5,050 nt of DNA, from the NCBI GenBank assembly GCA_003242275.1, contig QGUX01000242.1, positions 1 to 5,050 of the forward strand, read 5' to 3'. Numbering within the stretch: the first letter of the stretch is position 1; each line of letters opens with the position of its first letter. The notes beneath the pieces were generated by a model, which did not search any database, had not been told where the DNA came from, and worked only from the letters and a program-made list of their open reading frames with translations. Made by a program: the position numbers and the translations under genes. Positions 1-5,050 of the stretch are shown here, piece after piece. The DNA is from Pseudomonadota bacterium (GTDB lineage Bacteria > Pseudomonadota > Gammaproteobacteria > Steroidobacterales > Steroidobacteraceae).

Positions 1-95
1 GGGCCCCCTCCCCGGGTTCGTTAGTCCGGGGATGGGGGTGCTCCCCGGGGGGTGCCCCGGGGCCTTTGGGCTGGGACGGGGGGCCGGGGGTGGCA
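1..95. other. Probable low-quality or corrupted sequence at the window edge
   Basis: Runs of G and C dominate this stretch in a way not seen in the coding sequence that follows from about position 96. In the receptor frame it stays open and reads VLPGG-CPGAFG-LGRGAGGGNFL. This lines up without gaps with the conserved plug end of TonB-dependent receptors (VLxGG-xSAxYG-xxAxxGxVNFI), but many expected residues are replaced by Gly or Pro. The simplest reading is miscalled bases at a read or contig end that happened to keep the frame. A genuinely diverged plug end cannot be excluded. Confidence 0.5.
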
Positions 96-2464
96 ACTTC
101 CTGCGGGAAACCGACTACACCGGCATCAAGGGCAAGGCGCAGGGCGGCATCACCAGCCGCGGAGACAACGAGAACTTCGAGGTCTCGCTGTCGGCGGGCC
201 ATCCCATCGGCGAACGCTCCCATGTGCTGTTCTCGGTGGACTACCTGAAGGCGTCGGCGATCGAGAACTACGAGGGCCGCGACTGGTTCAGGAACTGGGG
301 TACCGTGGACGTGAACGGCCCCGGCCAGCCCTCCATCATCGCTGCCGACGTGCGCTCGCGCCTGTACACCGCCGGCGGCCTGATCCGCCTGCCCGGTTCG
401 GCGCTGGACATGATCCACTTCACCGAGGGCGGCGTGCCGGCGAAGTTCCAGGACGGCACGATCGTGGGCGCCACGCGCCAGGTCGGCGGCACCGGCTTCT
501 GGGGCGACATCGCCAGCAAGGAAGAGGATGCTGGCGGCCAGGGCTCGATCTATCCGAAGAACAACCGCGGCAGCGCCTTCCTGTACCTCGACCACGACAT
601 CAACGACGACTGGAAGGCCTTCGCGCAGGTCATCTACGGCCGCAACAACGTCGAGTTCAACGGTTCGGGCGCGCACCAGGAGGGAGCCTGGGCGGCCACC
701 ATCTACATCGACAACCCGTTCCTGCCCCAGTCGATCCGCGACATCATGATCGACGAGGACCGCGAATCGTTCCCGCTGCACCGCTACTCCTCCAGCGCGG
801 ACCTGTCGCGCAACCGCGTGCGCCAGGAGAACACGCTGGCCAGCTACACCACCGGCGTGCGCGGCGACATCGGCGAGACGCGCGTGAACGCCTACTACCA
901 GTACGGCCGCAGCCGCAGCATGTTCTGGGCCATCGACTTCCCGCGTGCCGACCGGCTGTACCGCGCCATCGACACCGTGCTCGACCCGGAAAGCGGCGCC
1001 ATCGTCTGCCGCTCCACGCTGACCAACCCGAACGACGGCTGCGTGCCGGCCAATCCGTTCGGTCCCGGCACCATGTCCCGCGAGGCCATCGACTACATCC
1101 TGGAAGGCGACATGTACCGCCGGCAGATCACGCAGCAGCACTTCGCGGAGGTCAGCTTCGACCGCGTCCTGGGCGACCCGTTCGGCGCCGGCGGCGTGTC
1201 GATCGCCGGCGGTGCCTCCTACCGCAAGGACAAGTTCCGGCAGGTCTCCGGCCCGGACGACCTGGTGGCGCTGGACGTGCGTCCCGCGGACGAGGAGGGC
1301 TACCGCGGACTGCCGAACAACCTGGTCGGCTCGATCCTGCTGCAGTTCTCGGGCATCGACGATGCGCCGCTGGCCGGCTCGTTCGACGTGAAGGAGGTAT
1401 TCGCCGAGACGCTGGTGCCGCTGCTGCGGGGCCGCACCGGGATCCAGGCGCTGGACGCCAGCGCCGCCGTGCGCTACGCCGACTACTCGGGCAGCGGCGG
1501 CGTGCTGGCGTGGAAGCTGGGCGCCGACTGGCGCATCAACGACTCGGTGCGCGTGCGCGTGACCCGCTCGCGCGACACCCGCGCCGGCACGCTGGCCGAG
1601 CGCTTCGACGTCTCCACCGGCGGCGGCACGGCCAACGACCCGGAGTTCGACGGCGAGTCCTACAGCTTCAACCTGATCAGCGGCGGCAATCCCAACGTCG
1701 ACCCGGAGCTGTCGGATACCTGGACGGTGGGCGTGGTGGTGCGTCCCACGGCCCTGCCGGGATTCGCGTTCGCGGCCGACTGGTATGACATCAAGATCAA
1801 GGACTACATCTCGCAGCTCGGCGCCCAGCGCATCATCGACGACTGCTACGACGGCGCCACCGAGCTGTGCGCGCGCGTGATCCGCGACCCGGATACCAAC
1901 CGCATCACCGCGGTCGAGAACCTGTTCCTGAACGTGGCCCAGGCGCGCGTGAAGGGCGTGGACATGGAGGCCTCGTACCGCATGCCGGTCAGCCTGTTCG
2001 CCGACGGCGGCGAGTCGCTGTCGCTGCGCCTGTTCGCCAGCTACCTGAACGAGAACTCGCAGGCCAACGTGGGCGCCCCGCTGCGCGACTCGGCCGGCAC
2101 CACCAACCTGCCGGAGTGGACCGCCACCGGCATCCTGGGCTACGAGTACGGGCCGTTCCGTACCACGTTCACGGGCCGCTGGATCGACGAGCGCCGGCAG
2201 TACAACGACCCGCAGCCGCTGTCCAGCCAGGTCGACGACCCGCACGTGGCCTCGGTGTTCTACCTGCACTGGCGCGGCGAGCTGGAGTTCGGCCGGGGAG
2301 GTGCCGGCCGGCGCAAGCTGTTCCTGAGCGTCAACAACGTGCTCGACCGCGATCCGCCGAAGGTGCCCAACTGGAGCGACTTCTTCGGCGCCAGCGCCTT
2401 CGCCCCGGGGCTGCACGACGTGCTGGGGCGGCGCTACACGCTGGGTGTGGAGTTCTCCTACTGA
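2..2464 (+). CDS. TonB-dependent outer-membrane receptor, 5'-truncated (end of plug plus complete beta-barrel)
   Basis: This is a ligand-gated outer-membrane transporter that takes up a scarce nutrient using energy passed on by TonB-ExbB-ExbD. The frame is open from position 2; the ATG at 32 is internal and not the true start, because no signal peptide, TonB box or full plug precedes it. Numbering from that ATG, residues 4-25 match the end of the plug (VLxGG...A.G...G..NF). The rest is barrel: RDTRAGTLAERF at 514-525 (family form RAPNL.ELF), GNPNVDPELSDT from 552, DWYDIKIKDYI from 583, LFLSVNNVLDRDPP from 763, and a C-terminal strand ending in VEFSY. The final aromatic residue suits BAM recognition. 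Two Cys pairs (326/337 and 605/613) sit where this family has loop disulphides. About 150-200 N-terminal residues are missing. The substrate cannot be told from sequence; no transport partner or regulator gene is visible. Confidence 0.9.
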   Translation, partial: GPLPGFVSPGMGVLPGGCPGAFGLGRGAGGGNFLRETDYTGIKGKAQGGITSRGDNENFEVSLSAGHPIGERSHVLFSVDYLKASAIENYEGRDWFRNWGTVDVNGPGQPSIIAADVRSRLYTAGGLIRLPGSALDMIHFTEGGVPAKFQDGTIVGATRQVGGTGFWGDIASKEEDAGGQGSIYPKNNRGSAFLYLDHDINDDWKAFAQVIYGRNNVEFNGSGAHQEGAWAATIYIDNPFLPQSIRDIMIDEDRESFPLHRYSSSADLSRNRVRQENTLASYTTGVRGDIGETRVNAYYQYGRSRSMFWAIDFPRADRLYRAIDTVLDPESGAIVCRSTLTNPNDGCVPANPFGPGTMSREAIDYILEGDMYRRQITQQHFAEVSFDRVLGDPFGAGGVSIAGGASYRKDKFRQVSGPDDLVALDVRPADEEGYRGLPNNLVGSILLQFSGIDDAPLAGSFDVKEVFAETLVPLLRGRTGIQALDASAAVRYADYSGSGGVLAWKLGADWRINDSVRVRVTRSRDTRAGTLAERFDVSTGGGTANDPEFDGESYSFNLISGGNPNVDPELSDTWTVGVVVRPTALPGFAFAADWYDIKIKDYISQLGAQRIIDDCYDGATELCARVIRDPDTNRITAVENLFLNVAQARVKGVDMEASYRMPVSLFADGGESLSLRLFASYLNENSQANVGAPLRDSAGTTNLPEWTATGILGYEYGPFRTTFTGRWIDERRQYNDPQPLSSQVDDPHVASVFYLHWRGELEFGRGGAGRRKLFLSVNNVLDRDPPKVPNWSDFFGASAFAPGLHDVLGRRYTLGVEFSY

Positions 2465-2481
2465 CCCGGCACGGGCCGGCC

Positions 2482-2525
2482 GGAGCGGGGAGGGCCCCCT
2501 CTCCCCGGGCCGGACGGCCCCTTTT
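2482..2525 (+). terminator. Likely intrinsic terminator of the receptor gene
   Basis: This starts 17 bases after the receptor stop codon. A 9-bp hairpin (2486-2494 with 2499-2507, one G-T pair, loop CCCC) is followed by a second short GC hairpin (GGGCC 2507-2511 with GGCCC 2516-2520, loop GGAC). The T run TTTT at 2522-2525 comes one base later. The two hairpins share base 2507, so they may compete for it. A wider pairing of GGAGCGG (2482-2488) with CCGCTCC (2526-2532) is also possible. The T run is short, so termination may be incomplete. The placement between a finished gene and a new promoter supports the call. Confidence 0.5.
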
Positions 2526-2589
2526 CCGCTCCCGGGGGTGGCCCGCCGGCGCCCCCCGAGGGGCCTCCCGGCCATGCCCCCGCGTGGGT

Positions 2590-2618
2590 TTGACAGCCAC
2601 CCGCCCCCTCCCTAAACT
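2590..2618 (+). promoter_or_regulatory. Sigma-70 promoter of the str operon (rpsL-rpsG-fusA)
   Basis: A perfect -35 box TTGACA (2590-2595) is separated by exactly 17 bases from a good -10 box TAAACT (2613-2618). The expected transcription start is near 2625, about 200 bases before rpsL. The stretch after the -10 box (TCCGCGCC, 2619-2626) is GC-rich. In enterobacteria such GC-rich discriminators go with ppGpp/DksA control of ribosomal promoters, so growth-rate control is a reasonable inference. It is the best sigma-70 match that I found in the gap, and it lies after the receptor terminator. Confidence 0.7.
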
Positions 2619-2731
2619 TCCGCGCCTCTTCCGGGGGTCACAAGGCCTCAGGACAAACCGTCGCCGGTGCCCGCGTGCCGGGCGACAGACCACCCGCCAG
2701 CTGCAATGCGTTGGGGTCGTGGCCCTGGGTT

Positions 2732-2771
2732 CTCCTGCATCCGCTCGAGGTGCGGGATGTTTTTCAGGGAG
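2732..2771 (+). terminator. Attenuator-like hairpin in the rpsL leader
   Basis: CATCC (2738-2742) and GC (2743-2744) pair with GC (2752-2753) and GGATG (2755-2759), leaving G2754 bulged and a 7-base loop. TTTTT (2760-2764) follows at once, which is the layout of an intrinsic terminator. An outer stem can also form between CTCCTG (2732-2737) and CAGGGAG (2765-2771), with one bulged G and the T's as an internal bulge. CCCTG (2723-2727) could pair with the same CAGGG (2765-2769) as an alternative. It lies inside the leader of an essential operon, so if it works as a terminator it must be conditional. The stem is short and imperfect. Confidence 0.35.
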
Positions 2772-2773
2772 CA

Positions 2774-2827
2774 GCGATCTTCCGCCGTGCCTCTGGCGAA
2801 AACGCAAGAGTTTCGAACGGAGATCGC
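2774..2827 (+). promoter_or_regulatory. Possible RNA stem masking the rpsL ribosome binding site
   Basis: GCGATCTTC (2774-2782) pairs with GGAGATCGC (2819-2827) over nine positions, eight Watson-Crick and one G-T. The 3' arm contains the Shine-Dalgarno GGAG (2819-2822) and runs to the base before the ATG. Two small inner stems are possible: CGCC (2783-2786) with GGCG (2795-2798), or CGAAA (2797-2801) with TTTCG (2811-2815). These two overlap at 2797-2798, so both cannot form in full. Such a fold would hide the binding site and could be opened or held shut by a protein. Function is inferred from pairing alone. Confidence 0.4.
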
Positions 2828-3202
2828 ATGGCAACGACCAATCAGCTGATCCGCGCCCCGCGCCGGACCCGCGCTGAGAAGACCAAGGTGCCCGCGCTGG
2901 GCGCTGCCCCCCAGAAGCGCGGCGTCTGCACCCGCGTCTACACCACCACGCCGAAGAAGCCGAACTCCGCGCTGCGCAAGGTGTGTCGCGTCCGCCTGGT
3001 CAACGGCTACGAAGTGACCAGCTATATCGGCGGCGAGGGCCACAACCTGCAGGAGCACTCGGTGGTGCTGATCCGTGGCGGCCGCGTGAAGGACCTGCCC
3101 GGCGTGCGCTACCACACCGTCCGTGGCGCCCTGGACTGCTCCGGCGTCAACGACCGCAAGCAGGGCCGTTCCAAGTACGGCGCCAAGCGCCCGAAGAAGT
3201 AA
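2828..3202 (+). CDS. rpsL: 30S ribosomal protein S12
   Basis: S12 sits at the interface side of the 30S subunit and helps check codon-anticodon pairing at the A site. The protein is 124 residues, the normal bacterial length. Conserved blocks are the central [23 protein letters not shown] segment starting at 29, [16 protein letters not shown] from 66, and [18 protein letters not shown] from 83. K43 and K88, where streptomycin-resistance changes are known, are both the wild-type Lys, so no resistance is indicated. D89, the residue that RimO methylthiolates in E. coli, is present. The start is fixed by the family N-terminus (MAT.NQL) and by GGAG five bases upstream; the frame is open further upstream, but that part is not S12. 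It is first in the str operon, with rpsG 27 bases downstream. Confidence 0.98.
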   Translation: MATTNQLIRAPRRTRAEKTKVPALGAAPQKRGVCTRVYTTTPKKPNSALRKVCRVRLVNGYEVTSYIGGEGHNLQEHSVVLIRGGRVKDLPGVRYHTVRGALDCSGVNDRKQGRSKYGAKRPKK

Positions 3203-3229
3203 CCGTTTTTGCCAGAAGGTAGATAAGCC

Positions 3230-3709
3230 ATGTCCCGTCGTGCCGCTGCACCTGCCCGCACCATCCTTCCGGATCCCAAGTTCAACAGCGAGATGCTGGC
3301 CAAGTTCATGAACGTGGTCATGCAGGACGGCAAGAAGTCCGTCGCCGAGCGCATCCTCTACGGTGCGATCGAGCGCATCTCCGAGAAGACCGGCAAGCAG
3401 GGCGCCGAGGCCATCGAGCTGCTGTCTGCCGCGCTGGACAACGTCAAGCCCGCGGTCGAGGTGAAGTCCCGCCGCGTCGGCGGCGCCACCTACCAGGTGC
3501 CGGTCGAAGTGCGCGCCTCGCGCCGCCAGACCCTGGCCATGCGCTGGGTGATCGAGGCCGCCCGTGCCCGCAGCGAGAAGTCGATGGCCCACCGCATCGC
3601 CCACGAGCTGATGGACGCGGCCGAGAACCGCGGCGGCGCCGTGCGCAAGCGCGAGGACACGCACCGCATGGCCGAGGCCAACCGCGCCTTCGCCCATTAC
3701 CGCTGGTAA
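3230..3709 (+). CDS. rpsG: 30S ribosomal protein S7
   Basis: S7 binds the 3' domain of 16S rRNA, starts assembly of the 30S head, and contacts tRNA at the exit site. The protein is 159 residues, against about 156 for most bacterial S7. Clear family blocks are ILPDPKF (12-18), the helix around [12 protein letters not shown] (31-42), [20 protein letters not shown] (76-95), [11 protein letters not shown] (102-112), and the ending [20 protein letters not shown] (140-159). The extra three residues appear to lie between about 56 and 67, in the region before ALDNV. AGAAGG at 3214-3219 is its ribosome binding site, 10 bases before the ATG. In E. coli, S7 represses its own operon by binding the rpsL-rpsG spacer; here that spacer is only 27 bases. 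The stop codon is 45 bases before the fusA start. Confidence 0.98.
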   Translation: MSRRAAAPARTILPDPKFNSEMLAKFMNVVMQDGKKSVAERILYGAIERISEKTGKQGAEAIELLSAALDNVKPAVEVKSRRVGGATYQVPVEVRASRRQTLAMRWVIEAARARSEKSMAHRIAHELMDAAENRGGAVRKREDTHRMAEANRAFAHYRW

Positions 3710-3740
3710 CGGTGCGGTCACGTCCCAAGGTCCATACAAC

Positions 3741-3757
3741 GAGGATCTACTGAGTTG
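3741..3757 (+). promoter_or_regulatory. Ribosome binding site and TTG start codon of fusA
   Basis: GAGGA (3741-3745) lies nine bases before TTG (3755-3757). The TTG is followed by codons for [14 protein letters not shown], which is the normal EF-G N-terminus. The fusA frame is closed upstream by the rpsG stop codon at 3707-3709, and no ATG or GTG occurs in that frame between there and the TTG. The site therefore decides the start. Confidence 0.8.
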
Positions 3758-5050
3758 GCCCGCGGCACGCCACTGGAGCGCTATCGCAACATCGGCATCT
3801 CTGCCCACATAGACGCGGGCAAGACGACGACGAGCGAGCGCATCCTTTTCTACACCGGCGTCTCGCACAAGATCGGTGAGGTCCATGACGGCGCTGCCGT
3901 GATGGACTACATGGAGCAGGAACAGGAACGCGGCATCACCATCACGTCCGCGGCCACCACCTGCTTCTGGAAGGGGATGGACAACAACTTCCCCCAGCAC
4001 CGCATCAACATCATCGACACCCCGGGCCACGTCGACTTCACCATCGAGGTGGAGCGTTCGCTGCGTGTGCTCGACTCGGCCGTGGCGCTGTTCGACTCGG
4101 TCGCCGGCGTGCAGCCGCAGTCCGAGACCGTGTGGCGGCAGATGAACCGCTACAACGTGCCGCGCATCGCGTTCGTCAACAAGATGGACCGCGCCGGCGC
4201 GAACTTCCTGCGCGTGGTGGAGATGATCCGCCAGCGCCTGCGTGCCAACCCCGTCCCGATCCAGCTGCCCATCGGCGCCGAGGACAGCTTCGAGGGCGTG
4301 GTCGACCTGGTGAAGATGAAGGCCATCTACTGGGACATGGAAACCCAGGGGGTGCGCTTCGAGTATCGCGACATCCCGGCCGACCTGCTCGAGCAGGCGA
4401 AGGAATACCGCGCGAAGATGGTCGAGGCCGCCGCCGAGGGCGATGACTCCCTGACCGAGAAGTACCTCGAGACCGGCGAGCTGACCGACGAGGAGATCAA
4501 GCGCGGCCTGCGCATCCGTTCGCTGAAGAACGAGATCGTGCTGGCGATGTGCGGCTCCGCGTTCAAGAACAAGGGCGTGCAGGCGCTGCTCGACGCCATC
4601 ATCGAGTACATGCCCTCGCCGCTGGACGTGCCTGCCACGCGCGGCCATGACCAGAAGGGCAACGAGATCACGCGCACGGCCTCCGACGACGAGCCGTTCT
4701 GCGCGCTGGCGTTCAAGATCCTGAACGACCCCTTCGTCGGCTCGCTGACCTTCCTGCGCGTCTACTCGGGCGTGCTGACCAGCGGCGACATGGTGTACGT
4801 GTCGACCAAGGAGAGGCGCGAGCGCATCGGTCGCCTGCTGCAGATGCATGCCAGCGAGCGCCAGGAGATCAAGGAAGTGCGCGCCGGCGACATCGCCGCC
4901 GTGGTGGGCCTGAAGGACGTCATCACCGGCGACACGCTGTGCGACGAGAACAAGCCCATCATCCTCGAGAAGATGGTGTTCCCGGAACCGGTGATCTCCG
5001 TCGCCGTCGAGCCGAAGACCAAGGCCGACCAGGAGAAGATGGGCATGGCG
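3755..5050 (+). CDS. fusA: Elongation factor G, 3'-truncated (432 of about 700 residues)
   Basis: EF-G is the cytoplasmic GTPase that moves tRNAs and mRNA through the ribosome after peptide bond formation, and with RRF it splits the ribosome for recycling. All GTP-binding motifs are intact: P-loop AHIDAGKT (17-24), RGIT (59-62) in switch I, DTPGH (88-92) with the catalytic His92, NKMD (142-145), and SAF (268-270). The G domain is followed by domain II (about 311-400) and the start of domain III, with PEPVI at 410-414, before the window ends in frame. The segment 108-117 ([10 protein letters not shown]) differs from the CAVGG form of enteric EF-G and is closer to forms in other proteobacterial groups. 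It is third in the operon, where tuf often follows. The start is the TTG, as no ATG or GTG is available. No sign of a second, specialised EF-G paralogue. Confidence 0.97.
   Translation, partial: MARGTPLERYRNIGISAHIDAGKTTTSERILFYTGVSHKIGEVHDGAAVMDYMEQEQERGITITSAATTCFWKGMDNNFPQHRINIIDTPGHVDFTIEVERSLRVLDSAVALFDSVAGVQPQSETVWRQMNRYNVPRIAFVNKMDRAGANFLRVVEMIRQRLRANPVPIQLPIGAEDSFEGVVDLVKMKAIYWDMETQGVRFEYRDIPADLLEQAKEYRAKMVEAAAEGDDSLTEKYLETGELTDEEIKRGLRIRSLKNEIVLAMCGSAFKNKGVQALLDAIIEYMPSPLDVPATRGHDQKGNEITRTASDDEPFCALAFKILNDPFVGSLTFLRVYSGVLTSGDMVYVSTKERRERIGRLLQMHASERQEIKEVRAGDIAAVVGLKDVITGDTLCDENKPIILEKMVFPEPVISVAVEPKTKADQEKMGMA

Larger units (their letters stand above)
2625..2827 (+). promoter_or_regulatory. 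rpsL 5' leader with several possible hairpins
   Basis: This is the predicted untranslated leader, about 200 bases, from the inferred transcription start to the rpsL start codon. No convincing gene lies in it. Three possible hairpins follow one another. The first pairs 2660-2667 with 2678-2686 (8 bp with one bulged G, 10-base loop). The second, at 2732-2771, resembles a terminator. The third, at 2774-2827, covers the rpsL ribosome binding site. A leader of this length and structure suggests control after transcription starts, but the structures were found by eye and no folding energy was calculated. Confidence 0.4.

Noticed and set aside
52..1788. A 578-codon plus-strand frame overlapping the receptor
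   Set aside because: It is a frame-shifted reading of the receptor, extremely rich in Arg, Gly and Pro, while the receptor frame has the family motifs.
2534..2571. Further GC-rich inverted repeats after the terminator region
   Set aside because: The pairings are imperfect and expected in sequence made almost only of G and C; I see no T run or conserved motif with them.
2675..2827. N-terminal extension of S12 through the open frame upstream of the ATG at 2828
   Set aside because: The S12 family starts at MAT.NQL, which matches 2828 with a well-spaced Shine-Dalgarno; upstream residues have no S12 similarity.
2706..2849. Possible small leader ORF from the ATG at 2706, overlapping the start of rpsL
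   Set aside because: There is no Shine-Dalgarno before it, no run of regulatory codons, and the peptide is basic and nondescript; the overlap with rpsL is likely chance.
2828..3202. Streptomycin-resistance allele of rpsL
   Set aside because: K43 and K88 are both wild-type.
3206..3210. T run just after the rpsL stop codon as a terminator
   Set aside because: No stem precedes it, and rpsG and fusA follow in the same operon.
2648..4849. A 733-codon open frame on the minus strand opposite the leader, rpsL, rpsG and fusA
   Set aside because: It is antisense to three well-conserved genes, is rich in His, Leu, Ala, Val and Asp as expected from reading GC-rich genes backwards, and shows no recognisable domain.

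Overview
The window is GC-rich bacterial chromosome, with G or C at most third codon positions, and every gene reads left to right. The S12, S7 and EF-G sequences look proteobacterial and most like Gammaproteobacteria. For example, S12 ends in an ALDCSGV..RKQ.RSKYG.KRPK pattern close to that of E. coli, and S7 resembles Xanthomonadales S7. A large TonB-dependent receptor also fits a Gram-negative with an outer membrane. I cannot fix the order: Xanthomonadales, Nevskiales or Steroidobacterales would all be plausible.

Layout: (1) Positions 2-2464 are the 3' part of a TonB-dependent receptor gene. It lacks its signal peptide, TonB box and nearly all of the plug domain because the window starts inside it. 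The first ~95 bases are dominated by G and C runs and look like poor-quality sequence, yet they still carry the imprint of the conserved end of the plug. (2) Positions 2465-2827 are a 363-base gap. It holds GC-rich hairpins with a short T run that probably end the receptor transcript, then a near-consensus sigma-70 promoter (TTGACA, 17 bases, TAAACT), then a leader of about 200 bases. The leader has three possible hairpins: one is followed directly by five T's, like an attenuator, and another pairs with the rpsL ribosome binding site. (3) Positions 2828-5050 are the str operon: rpsL (S12), rpsG (S7) and the first 432 codons of fusA (EF-G), which starts at TTG and runs off the right edge.

The three str genes work together in translation: S12 and S7 are 30S proteins at the decoding centre and head, and EF-G is the translocation GTPase. 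The receptor is functionally unrelated and appears to be a separate transcription unit. rpoC, the usual upstream neighbour in many bacteria, is not adjacent here.

I see no new biological system. The most useful leads are the structured rpsL leader, together with an rpsL-rpsG spacer of only 27 bases that seems too short for the S7 autoregulatory site known from E. coli.
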